Below, piece after piece: positions 45,403 through 58,422 of a DNA stretch of 64,000 nucleotides. The position numbers were made by a program, and so were the translations under genes. The stretch is from Protea cynaroides (lineage: Eukaryota; Streptophyta; Magnoliopsida; Proteales; Proteaceae). Within the stretch, counting starts at the first letter, position 1. Each line of letters opens with the position of its first letter. Below the pieces are notes generated by a model. The model was not told the origin of the DNA and ran no database searches. It was given only the letters and a program-made list of their open reading frames with translations. The DNA lies in contig CM053266.1 in the NCBI GenBank assembly GCA_028583415.1, positions 5,217,217 to 5,281,216 on the forward strand, given 5' to 3'.

Positions 45403-47591
45403 TGTCACACCCCAATTCTGACTGAACCAGAAGTGTGAGTGAACCGGCACTGAACCAACGATTCACACCAGGATCTCAATAAGACCGTGTCCGCTCATAC
45501 AAACCATTGCACATAACCATAATCAGAATATAATTAAATATATCCGAAGTCCTAAATTAAATGAACCGAGTACTCTATTGATAATTTAAATAAAATATCC
45601 AATTATTCAAAACACCAGAACGTAAATAATTATCCTTACATCACTTATAAATCTAACTAAAAATAAATAAAATAAACAAATCCAATATCCTAGAGGTACA
45701 CATAGAAAGGGCACTCGCATGAAGCATCATGCTCATCCTCCCCTGCTTGCACTTTGAAGGCAGCAGCTCTTCAATATACTGGAGCATCCACATAGTCCTC
45801 AACAGTATAACCTACATCAACATCTAAAAACATGTATATATACAAGGGTGAGCTCACAACCTAGCTCAGTAAGACAATCAAACAATGCAACACACATCAT
45901 GCATGAGTAACATTCACATTATGGTCTGGTTTTAAGTTTTCAATGTGCTATAGAAAGGATTGGCGGCTACCGCACCTCTATAAACAAGTGTGTGAATCTT
46001 CCCAATGGATCAAACACCACTATCGTCCCACATGCACCCACCATGGAATAGAGATAGAGCTAAAATGTCTGGATCAAACACCGCCAACACTTCCCCTGAT
46101 GCCCTATCCATACCAACACGTAAGCCCCTACAGGCGAGGGCTTACAAATTGGGCTTGCAACTAACCAATCTTATATGTCATCACAGTAGGCCCTATCCCA
46201 GCACAGCTCCGTATGGCATAGAGATAGAGCTAGAGTCTAGTGGCCAGGCCAGAGACCACAATGCCACTTCCTCCCCCTGATACCCTACCCACACCAAGCA
46301 TGCTAAGACAGAAGTGATACGAAAAGGTTCTAGTGTGAGGAATGATCCCCGACCCCAGGCCCTTCCCACTCCATACACCAACGAAAATAATCACATGCCT
46401 ATCATTTACATCCTAGCATAGCAAGTATGCATGAACAATATAATAACTCAAAGTAATGATGACATGCGAGTATGCACAAACACCATTCCACAGAATCATA
46501 ATTACTAACAACGTTTTACTGTTATTCGATTATTAGGGTTTAGGTCTGATTCCCTTACCTGACGCTTGATTGCTAACTTGCTCCGCTTCAAAGAATCCAA
46601 ACTCACTATCAAAAAGTCCTACACGATGTTAGGGTTGAATTAGAATAATTTTCTTAGGGTTTAAGTTGGTCGAAAAACCAACTAGGTCAAAACACTCCCA
46701 TAGAGCATACCGATCGCAGTAGCTGTCGTAGGTACTGGTCACGACACTGTGGGGAAAGGTGTGACCGGTATGGTCGATCTGTCCCCATAGACCGGTCCCC
46801 GATAAGTACCGGTCACAGTACCAATCGCATATGGTGCGACCGGTATGGTCAACCGGTATGCCTCCGGAAGACCATAAGCTCGGTTCTCGTCTTTCATCGG
46901 TCAACCCCTATTGATTTTAGGGTTTCTCCTATACATTCTAGGACTGAGCAACGAGTTAGAGTTGTTTCATACTCCATTCAAGTCCTAGTTCCGATGATCC
47001 TCAGCCTAGCACTTGAATCTAGGGTTATCGATTGTATTAGGGTATGACGGTAAATTTAAAGGTTTAGATCAATACCTTGCCTAGCATGGTATTGATCCAT
47101 TCATGACTAATCTTCTATAACCCTTAACTTAGAGGAAGGTTCAAGCACTTACCATTGGTTGGCAGTAGGGTGTTCTTTGTCCAACGGCAACGACGGCTCC
47201 TTTCCCTCCTTCCTTATCTCTTTCTCCTCCTTCGATCTCTTTCTCCTCTCTAGGGTTTGTGAGGATCAATGAAAGAGATTTAAGAAGGTTTAGGGGTCCT
47301 GAAATAGACTAGGATTGAGTTTAGGAAGTCCCCTTATGTTAAGAAAGTCCTTAGGTTTGATATTTGAAAAGTGGGACCCGTAGAGATCCATTTCCATATC
47401 TAAGTAGTCTGCCTACACAGACATACAGGTCAACCAATACCATCAACCGGTATGTAATATTTATCATACCTTAGGGTCCATTTCATACCTGGTTGTCATT
47501 CGTACATCCCGTCTGGTCCATTGATGATTGGAAGACCTGTTACGACATGAATTAAAGGTTTAGATTGGGTTCATGGAGTGCGGGTTTTACA
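45403..47591 (-). mobile_element. T4s: solo LTR, minus strand
   Basis: 2189 bp. Plus strand opens TGTCACACCCCAATTCTG and closes GCGGGTTTTACA. It matches the LTR of T4b (60150-62334) throughout. No PBS or internal DNA adjoins either side and a 5-bp duplication flanks it, so it is a product of LTR-LTR recombination. ACCGGT-rich block at 46725-46865 and the GCTCACCC block at 45850 are present; the TATA box seen in T4b is decayed. Confidence 0.92.
45690..45827 (-). CDS. LTR-borne short conserved open frame, T4s copy
   Basis: Same 46-codon frame as T4b: VGYTVEDYVDAPVY, stop, then AGEDEHDASCECPFYVYL. One in-frame stop (TGA after VY) and the last Cys is Tyr, so this copy is damaged. Confidence 0.35.
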
Positions 47592-48861
47592 ACTGAAGTG
47601 GGTGTCTTCCAGTCCATGACTATACTGACCTTACCAGGGTCAACTACTAAACCTTCAATAGATATAATATATCCCAAGAATGCTACTTGCCTTAGCCAAA
47701 ATTTTCATTTCTTGAATTTGGCATATAGCTTTTCTTGTCTCAGCTTTGCAACGCTAAGCTGAGGTGCTCTGCATAAACGGTATCATCAGGTGAATAGATG
47801 TGAATGTTATCCATGAAGATGATGACAAATTTGTCTAAGTACTCATGGAACACCCAATTCATAAGCTCCATAAATGAGGCTGGAGCATTTGTTTACCCAA
47901 AGGACATGACCAAAAATTTGAAGTAACCATATCTTGTCATGAATGTTGTCTTATGTATATCAATCCCTTTAATCTTCAACTGGTGATAACCCGAATGTAG
48001 GTCTACCTTTGAAAACATACTTGCCCCTTGATGTTTGTCGAACAAGTCATTGATTCGGGCCAAAGGATATCAGTTCTTGATTGTTAACCAGTTCAAATCC
48101 TGGTAATCAATGCATATATGGACACTGTCGTCCTTCTTCACGAATAATACCGGTGCTCCCCAAGGTGAGATATTGGGTCTAATGAAACTCTTATCCAGTA
48201 GCTCCTAAAGCTATGTTTTAAGTTCCTTTAACTTAGTAAGAGCCATATGGTAAGGAGCCTTAGAAGCAGGAGCTGCTCCTGAATCTAAGTCAATTACAAA
48301 CTTCATTTTTTGGTATGATGGTCTACTAAGTAGCTCCTTAGGAAATACATCAGGGAACTCATTTACAACTGGTATGTCTTTCAGTCTCGGGATTTCATCT
48401 TCAGTGTCCAATACTGATACTAGGTAGCTCTCACACCCTTGTTGTAGCTACTTGGAAACTTAAAGTACTAACAAGAATAAATTCTGATACTTCTTGGTCT
48501 TGTCGCTAGTGAATACAAACACTTCACTATTGGTAGGTTGGAATAAGATCTGACGTCTGGAATATAGAATGTAAGCCATGTTTCCTTTCCAACCAATCCA
48601 TTCCCAATATCACATCAAAATCCTTCATCCCGAGGCAAATGAGATTAGCTTTCATTACCTTATCTTCTTTGACCACGTCATACGTTCCATGGTAGTCTTT
48701 TAGACTAGATTTGGATCCCATAAGTATATACACTATCAGCGCACAAGTCATCTTTGGTGATGACATTCCCAACTTACCAATAAATGTAGGGGATACAAAT
48801 GAATGCGTAACTCCAGAATCAAATAATACATGTGCAGGTATGCCAGATATAGAAATAGTAC
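47592..48861 (-). pseudogene. T3 pol part 3: RT and protease
   Basis: Minus strand. Protease active site DSGVTHSF at 48820-48797, then KDFDVILGMDWLERKHG near 48610, the LSRPSYQKMKFVIDL linker near 48320, and RT to the active site, which reads FMDN at 47817-47806 (second D to N). First codon after the predicted intron begins at 48861. Multiple stops and shifts. Confidence 0.87.
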
Positions 48862-48928
48862 CTACATATACACATATGAATTACTACATGTCATGCAAGA
48901 TGATACTTTTTTTTTAATCTTAAAATAC
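48862..48928 (-). other. Predicted intron between gag and pol, T3 copy (67 nt)
   Basis: Minus strand donor ACAA|GTATTTTAAG (the expected CAG is now CAA), acceptor TATATGTAG|GTACT. It lies between GTT ACA A and GT ACT ATT, codon for codon where B has its intron, and is also phase 1. 67 nt changes the frame by one, as 70 does. The unspliced frame stops at TGA inside. Interior T/A-rich and unrelated to B's. Confidence 0.68.
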
Positions 48929-49211
48929 TTGTAACTACCCTAGGTGAGCCTTCCACATCATTAGTAGATAAGGCAAAGACCTTGCCTTGTCCAGGTGGGG
49001 GTGCCTTCTCTGGTTCTAGGCATACTCTTACAAAATGGCCCGACTTACAATAGTTGAAACAAGTGCCATAGGGTATAGAAGAGGCACTTGAAGTTACAGG
49101 CCTTGGCTGAGTTGTCCTGGGTACGAAGGCTGTAGGTTTGCATGGAGTTGAGGCTGGATTGCTATATGTCTATCTCACTATGGATGGAGTAGAAGAACCC
49201 ATCACAGAAGA
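48929..49211 (-). pseudogene. gag: T3 gag C-terminus
   Basis: Zinc knuckle at 49061-49020 reads C-F-N-Y-C-K-S-G-H...C. The second Cys appears to be Tyr and the next residue Cys, two point changes from C-G-K-S-G-H. Then PEKAPPPGQGKVFALSTNDV and SPRVVT up to the intron. One upstream stop. Cut at 49211/49212 by the T3b LTR. Confidence 0.78.
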
Positions 49212-51607
49212 TGTGAGACCCACACCCGAAATCCCTTACTAACCCAGATACCTCCCATGTCAGGTCTCAACACATCAACTAATGGAGCACTTGATGTGGA
49301 CCCGATGGTGGTATCTGAGTCATAAATAAGTCTTTACTATGTATATTTGGTGAGGTAAGGTGCCCTTTTAGGTCTTGGGTGGAAGGGGTAAATATCCGAA
49401 AGCATCTGGGCCTAATAGCTGACCAATATGCCTTGTTTTAGCCTAACCTGATGACCAACCAGATGACCAACCGGAAGCATAATCGGATGGTTGGTACCAA
49501 TTGGTAGAACTCAACCTAAAGACACCCTCTCTCCATGATTTCTATAAAAGGGAGGACCCAGCCTCCTTTCCCTCTTATTGGAAATGTGGGAAAGTGAAAG
49601 AGGAGAAAAAAAGAAGAGAAGAGGAAAAAGAGAGCTTGAAGCTCAAGAACTCCAAGCCCTTGCATCAAACCCTTGGAGGTAAGTTTAATCATTCTCCCCT
49701 TATCCCTGTTTGGTGTTTAAGGCATGGAACCTTGGGTGGTTAAGCTCCAATAATGACCTAGATCTAGGTTTGCTTCTCACCAACTCCATTAAGGGAGTAT
49801 TGGAGCCATAAATGGCTCCCATGGTGCCTAATAATGGTGGAAATAAATTTCTCACCAATTCTAATGCAAACCTTGTAGTGGAGAACAAGCCTCCAGGGCT
49901 TGGAGACCAAGCTCGGTTCATGAACAGGTTTATGGGTCTAAATCGGAGCCCCATACCAAAGCCACAGTTATGTCCATTCTTTTGGTTAGCTTTGACCAAG
50001 GCTCCACCAAGGCCAATGCCTTGGCTTGTGACCAATAAACTAACCAGAGCCTCGAATCGAAGGACCTTTCGGAGGCACGATCCTTCGATTATCCTCCTAG
50101 TCATCCAACCGGTATTCCTGTGGGTTCGATTGACCTAGACCCTCCATTTAGGCTTAATACTAAGTGGAGGAAGTGCCAGATGAATGGTCTCCCAGCAAGG
50201 CTTCCAAAACACCTACTGGAATCCCATTATGTATTACAGTTTAAGAGCCGAATGACCTATCTGATGCTTGATTATCCGCTCGTTCCTCTGGTTTTATTTA
50301 CTTAGAAAATACTCTAAGTGTTAACCAGATGACTGTGTGGGAGGTACCCTCAACCGGTTTCATCCTTTGGTTCAGTCTGTTTTGACTATTATGCCTAGTA
50401 ATTAATAAAGAAACCAACCATTGGGTTCTCAACTTGTCTTGGGACTAGTGTATGGACATGTAAGGCTTGTCCATGTTAATTAATAGCTATATAAAAAACT
50501 AATGAAACCTTATGTGCTTAAATAGGTATTTGACATGGGTGATTGTAGAGGCTTTTTACTAAGCTTCATTGTACTACTGTACTTGTTGTGCAATCATGTG
50601 AGGGGTTTAGTCTGTAGAATTAGGACATTCTTAATAACATGTCTATTTTACTAGTAACATGCTTAGGTCATTATTTCATTGTATGCTTTCCATTATTGAT
50701 TGGGTATGATGCGCATGTGGCTTGAGGTAGCACAATACACGGGCCGTGTTGTGCCGTGTTGTTGGTGCTAGGCTTTAGCGGGGACACGATGATCCATGGG
50801 AGTGGAGACAGGGTTCTCTGTTAGTATATGGCCTTTATTATATAAGTGTATGCAATCATGTATGATGGCTCATGTGACGGATAGGAGTGTAGTTGCTTGG
50901 GACATATTGGATTGCAACCATGTATGATAGTTTGGGTGATGCATTGGAGTGCGGGTACACGGATCATGTTAGAATGTAAATTCACTAGTGGGGACATGGT
51001 GATCCATGGGAATGGTGAGCCAGGAATCCCTGTTGGTGTAAGTCATGATGGTTTTGTCAACATGCTAGTGGAGGCATGGTGATCCATTGGAGTGGTGATC
51101 CAGAGACTTCTGCAGGCAGATAACCAGAATAAAATGAATATACATAATAAACATAGGTGGTGCCATTCCCTATTTCCTATGCCCTTCTAGTAGGGGTCAA
51201 GATACAAGCATAGCTTTGCACTTCTGAAGGTTGGGTGACCCTCGGAGGAGTCAGTGACGTATAAGTATACGGTAGCTGGCATATGTGGGGTCTATGGTGG
51301 GAGGCAATGAACCTTGTTAGGATAAGTGTCCCAAAGGGAGGGGGGTGTTTGCTTGTAGAAGTAATTTAATGGTCAGGGTCATCTATTTAACTTCTACCTT
51401 TGCCTAGGATGTAGAAACATAAACCTGAGACCTAATATAAAATGAAATGCATTTCATGTCATTTGATATTATATGTTGTACGCATGTCATACTAGATTTC
51501 TCACTGAGTTGGAATGTGAGCTCACCCTCGTGTCGACACTTCTTTTCAGATTTTGTTGTAGGTGACTTCTATATCACTGATTTTATAAAGTCCCCTCTGG
51601 CGAGTGT
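49212..51607 (+). mobile_element. T3b LTR (plus strand), 3'-truncated
   Basis: TGTGAGACCCACACCCGAAATCC start, collinear with the reverse complement of T3's own 3' LTR (30568-29352, then 11992-10800). It is 2396 bp long when T2R interrupts it at 51607/51608; about 0.4 kb would remain. It gives the empty-site sequence for the A/B insertion (50440-50480). It lies in T3 gag in opposite orientation. Confidence 0.87.
49543..49550 (+). promoter_or_regulatory. TATA box in T3b LTR
   Basis: TATAAAAG in TTTCTATAAAAGGGAGGACC, matched in the T3 LTR at 30261-30254. Confidence 0.6.
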
Positions 51608-54600
51608 TGTGAGACCCCATGCCCAAATCCCATTACGATATGACCATTATGGGCATGTATTGGGTCTTACCACTTGCAAACGTATCGTATCAACATGACT
51701 AACGATGATGACATACTCGAGAGGTGACACCAAACAGCTACCTTAAACCTCTTATGTCATTAGAATGCACCAAAGTGTGCTAAGGGAGGTCTAGGACCAA
51801 GACCAAGAAACTCTGAAGAGTCTAGCAGGTGTGCACCTAAGCTGGTTGACCAAAAGGAGGTCCAGCTCGTGACCAAGGAGGTGCGGTCGAATACCAGTCG
51901 CACGGTCTAGTCGCACCCCCTTGGAGCGAACTAGGTTTGAGATCAACTGACTGTGGGTCTCATCAATTTAAACCTAAACTCTTTCTACTGCATGGAAGGC
52001 TTATCACTCATGGGTTATTCATGTTAAGCCATCCTTAATTGAATCAAGAATGGAGAGTGAGGGAGGAGGACCATCTCCTTTCCATCAATGGATTCCCTGC
52101 TTACTGATTTGGGAAGAAATGGATTCCTATCCTCTCCATTCTCTCATTTGGTCAACCTAACAAAGAGATATTGGGAGAGGAGCTCTGATGCACGAACTAA
52201 GAGAGATAAAGAGAGAGAGAGATAAGGAAAAAAGAAGAAGAAGAAGAGAAGAGAGAAAGCTTCTCTCTCATTACCGGCCCAGCAAGAGAAAACACAGAGG
52301 AAAAAGAAAAGAAAGAGAAGGAGAGGAGGAGAACCTACCTCAGGCTTGGTGACCCTATTGCTGGAATGCCTAAAGATCGAGGGAAATGAACATAGTAAGT
52401 ATTCTCTCAATCTAAAGAAACATGAATCATTAATGGGATGAATAATTAATGACTGTAGAGTAAAGCATGGATCACAGCGATGATATGTAATGGATTAAAG
52501 GGATTAAATAAGGATTTATGATTTTGTAAGAGATCATGATCAAATCACCATCCATGGCAGAGCCATGAACCTATAGGTTGCTATTCACACAGATGAACTG
52601 TGGACAGTAGCATGCATGGTATGCTAGAATGGTAAGATTAGATCATCGAAATATACAAATGAATGATCCGTGGAGTTTGGAAACAATAGAATGACCTTTA
52701 GGGATCTTGAGTTGGCCCTAGGAGACTTGAATCATGGATCTACGAAGGGATCCGAATGCTGAGAGATCAGATCTGGAGTTTAAAACCAGATCTGAGATTT
52801 CGATAATTTGTCCAATTAAAACGGGGTCTAAAACCCAGTGTGGAAATTGAGTTTAAAGCTCAAACTCCATGGTAAGACTAAAAAAAATATGGAAAATCAT
52901 GTCAAAAAGGTTTGGTGACCATCGAACCATGCTTCGACATGCGACAGATGGGACGAGATGAATGATGTTGTTGTCGTGACTTGCTATCGAACGTCAACCG
53001 CATGCCATTCCGAAGGCGTATGGTGGCCAAACTTGGCTAATGAATCTTGATATTTTATTGAAAATTTATCAAGGCCTTAGTACCTAGTTTTGACCACCCC
53101 ATGATGCGAAACCCTTTGCGCATCATGTTTACCTGAAGTATGTTTTGGTTTACTCTATGAAATGACCAACTGTGCTTTGCCTCTGTAATGTGAAATGGTA
53201 GATCAGCCCTACAGGAGCTTGGTAACCTTCTGGGGTGCTGGCACTGTCGAACAACCATGTTTCAATGTGTGGTCCGTCACATGTGTCGCACGCTTAGTGG
53301 CCAGACCATGCGGTTGACCACATGTCATATGTGAATCTAACCTCTGTTGTCGACCATATTTGGTCAGTGGATTTTTGGAAATTTTTGTGTGCCTGCTTAT
53401 GGGTTTAGATCTCCAAAATCGAATGTCTATGAGCGTTATTTATGATGGTTAAGCTAAATGCCTTGTTACTTGTTTAGGTAGCTTGCTATTCACTATTTTT
53501 ACATAACAAGAAACCCTTGGACAACAAGTATGAAACCTTAGGAGCTAGTAACCTGACCCTCGTACAGTGCTAGACACCCTGACTTCGTGATAAAAAGTCC
53601 TTCCTAGTATTAAGGCACATAAAAGGAAATTCTGGTTAGCAAGTGTGTCATCTTGTGGAGAATTACTGTTCATTTCACCTATCTCATATAGATAGCAGGC
53701 TTGCTGCAAAGTCTAGGTATAACCTGAGGTTATGAATGATAATAAATGGAAGGAAGAGTAAACCCCTTGATGCCATGTCATGATAAACAAATAGTAAACA
53801 ATAGGCATAAGTTTTCAGATAAGCTATTAACGCTATGAGTGCTTGAACAATGAACTTAAAGAGAAACCGGATTAATTCTATTGAATAATACATTAACGAA
53901 TGTTATTGTTTATGATCTTGATCCTTAACTACAAGGGCTCTAGTAGGCAACTACCTGATCAACTTATCAAGGATTTACTCTCTAACTGTCTGTAAGAAAC
54001 TAAACCGTTGTTTGGAGCTATATAGAATTATGCTGTGTGATGGATGTGATTGATATCATACTCTTGTGTGATAACATGCCATCCAATAAACTACTTGTAT
54101 GATCAAGCATATGCATTCTTGTGTTTGGGATCAGTAGTGCCGGTAAGGATTGGAGGGAAGATAGAATGGGACATTTGCTACCTTTCCACAAAAGCGACTG
54201 ATCCATTTTTAATTCATGATGTTTGGTTAAGTTGGTACGGAGGAAGGTGGGTGGAATGAGAAACTTGTACCACTTCTTACTGACTCTTCATTGCATTGAT
54301 CATATGTAACCTATCTGAGTCATGACATCTTAAGTGGGAGAATAGACGGGGTCGAAAGCTTGGGGACATTATGGTCCAGTAATATGACTAATTAGGGGGA
54401 CATGGCTACTTGATCATAATTATCCTTAAAGCTGTACCCCTAGCCATTAGGGGATTATGTAATGGCATGGGTACAATAAAAAGGTGGTGTGATCATAGCT
54501 GCGATACTCCCCATAACAGATAGTGTGGATGGATGGGAAAGTCAATAATTGGGATTACTATCTCCTCAAGTGACTGATAGAATATAGGTTTGAGATAAGC

Positions 54601-55401
54601 TGTGGGCAAGTGACCAGTGTAATATAAGCTTATTCCATAATGACTTACCCATACATAGGGGTGATACTGTATGCTGAGTAAGGTAGTATTCATCAGATGG
54701 GAGGGGACCCGTGCTATCTAGAGACTCCATACATGGGTTGTCTTGAGCTAGCACTTACAGTTATCTACTCGACCGTAGTTGATAGTTGCATGCATTGTGT
54801 TTGTGTATGTTTAATTTTCTTACTAAGCTCAGTGGTTGAGCTTACCTTGTGCACACAAATAATTTTAGATGTTGCAGGTTCTTTGCGTGACGCTTCGGGT
54901 TACAGTTCATCTGGGGTGAAAGATGAGGACCATAAACCTGAGGACGATATCTCTGATCCTTGATGCTATGTGTAGTGCTTTGCATTGGTTAAGGCTGTGC
55001 CCATGTTTCTTCTCTTTAGTTGGGATTATCTATTTTATTTTGGGTTTACGCCAAGGATAAACTTTGAATAATGTTTTACTTTACTTTGGATAATTTATTT
55101 TAGAATAAGTGAATAATGGATTTAATTATGGTTTGGATTTTGAATATAAGTTTTTAATTAGTAATATGTCAGCTCTCAAATAATTGGTTTTAAGACTTAA
55201 GTCTTTCCCTAGATTGCCTTATTTAATATGAATGATTGTTTAAAAATAAGATCGTAAATTTTAGTTTGAGAATTCTTTATATGGATTGACTTGTGGACTA
55301 CCGTGATGTGCGATCCTGGAAGGGGATTTCTTATGCCCTAATAGAGTGGAGAGATCCCATTTTATTCCATAGTACCGATATATTGGGAACGGGGTGTGAC
55401 A
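51608..55401 (+). mobile_element. T2R 5' LTR
   Basis: 3794 bp, TGTGAGACCCCATGCCCAAATC...ACGGGGTGTGACA, longest chromovirus-type LTR here. The second half matches T2L. A GA-rich stretch lies at 52190-52340. AAGCTCAGTGGTTGAGCTTACC precedes the short open frame. PBS follows. Confidence 0.85.
54865..54963 (+). CDS. LTR-borne short conserved open frame, T2R copy
   Basis: 32 codons plus stop after AATTTTAG: LDVAGSLRDASGYSSSG, then KDEDHKPEDDISDP. It keeps the LD-AG opening, the acidic tail and the position, but has no Cys motif. Weakest family member. Confidence 0.3.
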   Translation, partial: LDVAGSLRDASGYSSSGVKDEDHKPEDDISDP

Positions 55402-55405
55402 GCTT

Positions 55406-55417
55406 CGGTATCAGAGC
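55406..55417 (+). promoter_or_regulatory. T2R primer-binding site
   Basis: CGGTATCAGAGC, one T-to-C change from the tRNA-iMet complement, four bases after the LTR CA. Confidence 0.75.
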
Positions 55418-56059
55418 ATATCACGATATAACCACTATCAATCCAATATACTCTAACACCAAAATTTGATATCAGAGCATATCATGCTATGCCACGATCA
55501 ATCTATATACTCTAATATAGAAGTTACGTATTAGAGCATATCATAATATACCATTATTTACCATACTCGCACAAAAACATAAATGCTAACATTAGGTGAA
55601 CAAATGATATACAAATGAGAATAAGCTATAGGTAGAGACCAAAGAAAACTATAAAATTGAAGAGCATATTGTATAAACCAAGTAAGATAAGTTGTAACAA
55701 TTGAAACAATAATTAAACGGGAAAGGTAGATAGTCTTAGGCTAAAACCTCTAGTCTTAAACAATATGATGCAAGTAATAGAAGACTTATCTATGAGTTTG
55801 ATTGCCATTTTAATAAATGAGACTCATTCTATCGAATAAGCCAAATGGACTATGCTAATAAAAAAATGAAGGATGCTACCACTGATTCCTTTCACCGACT
55901 TAATTCCAATTATGGACTAAATCTGATGCTTGTAAACTCTCGTACGTTTAGCAGTAGTCTTCAACTATACTTTAACAAGAAATGGTGAGACAAGATCTGC
56001 TGAAGTCAATGCATTCTATAAAGAGGATACTTATTTTCTTGTAATTCCTGAGTGTCAAG
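55418..56059 (+). other. T2R leader, no gene seen
   Basis: Contains three near-repeats of TATCAGAGCATATCA...ATATAC at 55410, 55470 and 55530, each resembling the PBS region. Otherwise AT-rich with no homology recognised. Confidence 0.5.
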
Positions 56060-57454
56060 TAAATACAATGCCACATTCTCAGTCGCTATCATATACTACT
56101 CCACACCTAAGATGCCTTGCAACATGCGTTACTTGAAAGATGACCATGCCACTTGCATTTTTTGATGGTACTCACGTAACTCAGATACTAGAGTATGAGC
56201 CTATACCAACACACCTTGCAGCTCCGCATCATCGAGAACCGTAATCAAAGGAACCATCACACATGACACATCATCGCAAACCCCTCTCTAATGTAGTGTA
56301 CTTTCTTGTTCAATTACTAATGACCTCATTTCTTTTGAGCTTTAGGGAGGAAAAGAATCTGTAGGGATGTATGTCAGATTACTCCTATCATCTACTGAAG
56401 CCAACTCAATCCTTAATGAAGATAGGTGAACCCTACGCTAAATCTTCTTAACCGATCCTTGCCCATATCATCTTTTTAGATGAGAAATTACCTCTAACTC
56501 ATCATCACTAATAACAACATCATGAAGGCTAAGCCTATATAATGAATTTCCACCAAAGTCAGAATGGATAGACCACTCCATACAATCATCTCGAGGAAGG
56601 TATAGCCCAGGTGAATGAATAATTAAGTGAGCAACCTCCCTTTAGGAAGATAGTCAGACAGAAAATAAAGCGTTGTAACAATTAGTGTTCTCAAAATCAA
56701 GTATGGCAGACAGAGTTGCCACCTTATTGTAACACAATATGCAACAAATTCATAGAAATGTACAATAGCATCCCTATGACCTCTTCTGGGAACAATGTTG
56801 TACTGGATAATGCGATTGTATACTCTGGGAACTGGTCAACAATTACTTTCTCTTAATTTGGGACCCAACATCATCTTCTCTCGTATCACTGTAAGTTCCC
56901 ACTCATCTATAGTTAGAATCATTGGCTCCACATATAAATGTTCTCCAATTGCAGAGACATCTAAAGAAATGAGCAAGTATATGAATATCCAAAACAATCT
57001 TTCGCCCTAGTACCCAACTGAAAATCCTTAAGAAAGAATCATCTGCACTATTCTCCATACCTTGTTACACCTGAAGGTTAAAATAAAACTGCCATACAAG
57101 ATTAAAATGTGTAGGTATCTAGTACTGATGAACTGGTAACCAACCAATATCTATGAATACTCGATGAACTGCAAACCTTTCAAATTCGTTGCATCTTACG
57201 AAACGACCTGATTCAATCGGTCTATGCTCAAATAGGTGCCAACTCCTAGCTACTTCCGCTAATCGAAATTATTGCTTGTCATACCTTGGTGACTGAGATG
57301 ATGTATATCTTGTTGCCCCTGCAACAGATGACTCTTTCCTCAAATAAACCGAAATGTCTAGAGAAGTCATTGCAACAGGGCAAATGTAAGGCAATGAGAA
57401 TCTATCAAAGGAAATAATTTCTGATGTTAGAATTGTAAGGTGAAACGTATACAC
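56060..57454 (-). pseudogene. Antisense leader gene of T2R (decayed)
   Basis: Minus strand. Blocks in the same order as A: FERFAVHRVFIDIGWLPV near 57140, LVWQFYFNLQV near 57085, FSWVLGRKIVLDIHILAHF near 56970, a YNKVATLSAILDFE block near 56710, WSIHSDFGGNSLYRLSLHDV and ISDDELEV near 56500, and a C-terminal LVSELREYHQKM. More than ten stops. Start uncertain: ATG at 57454 opens a 61-codon frame that joins the homologous region. It matches T2L closely and A more distantly. Confidence 0.72.
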
Positions 57455-58422
57455 CCATATTCAATAATGATTCGAAGAGACTATGTATGGGGTAGATAAT
57501 AATATTGTAGGAAAGTTAATGCAAGATTCGAATGAAATGGAGAAAGTTTAAGATGAAAAGGGAATTATAGCTTGAGTGATTAGTGTCTTTTGGATGAGGT
57601 GAATGATCTATAAGAGATTTACATTAATAATTGATGAAAAATAAATGATAAGCAAAATTGAGTGTAAGTTTTCAAAGAAATAGCAAAAAGATATGATTTT
57701 TACTTGGATGAGTTGTATGGATAAATAGAAATGAATGCAAACAAGTGAATGTATAATGGACGACTCCCTAGAGTTATTTTGGGAGAAAACCCCATCGTTA
57801 TGAACCATTGCAAGGGATATTACCCAGGATTCAAAACTAAAATGTGTTTAGGGCATAAAATGGGAAATGGACATGCAATTTACCTTGATGATGTGATTTG
57901 ATGATGAATGGTGAAATTCAAGCCCAAAATCACCTAAGGAACCTCAAAGAGAAGTTATACTGAAATTGTGTGTGTGTCTCTAGCAGTAGACTAGACCAAA
58001 ATGAAAAGAAATAAAAAACATGCCGTGCCTCTATTAAACCCGAGGACGCTGACATGAGGTTGGAGATCGCTACCACATGCCCCTACCACACTTATTGTGT
58101 AGCCACACATCTTGTCTTTCGTTGTAGTCATTCTATTTGGATGTTTTGTTTGCTTGTTCATCTGCAATGTCCCTATTGATTCTTCATTGATGACCGTGAG
58201 CATACTTGTTACATTGCATGATGCTATCTTTGAAACATTCTATTCAGAATGCGATTAACGATTAAAAAAATTTTCCTAGGTCCAAACACTAACCTCACCA
58301 AATGGCTCTAAGTAACTATAAAAGAGTGCCCGCTAAGAATGTTTCTCTACCCAAGGTGGTGACTATTGAAAGAATTGTTGACCCACACTTCCAGTGGAGG
58401 TACCATAGGAGAATGTAGTCTG
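57455..58422 (+). other. T2R spacer between antisense gene and gag
   Basis: No domain homology. By position it is the counterpart of 15922-16876 in A. I could not fix splice sites in it by eye. Confidence 0.4.

Noticed and set aside
45403..47591. T4s as the 5' or 3' LTR of a complete element
   Set aside because: Both flanks are T3 RT in one reading frame with matching ACTGA, so no internal region exists.
49501..50138. Several frames of 80-134 codons in the T3b LTR
   Set aside because: Frames are not kept in the T3 copy of the same LTR; chance open frames.
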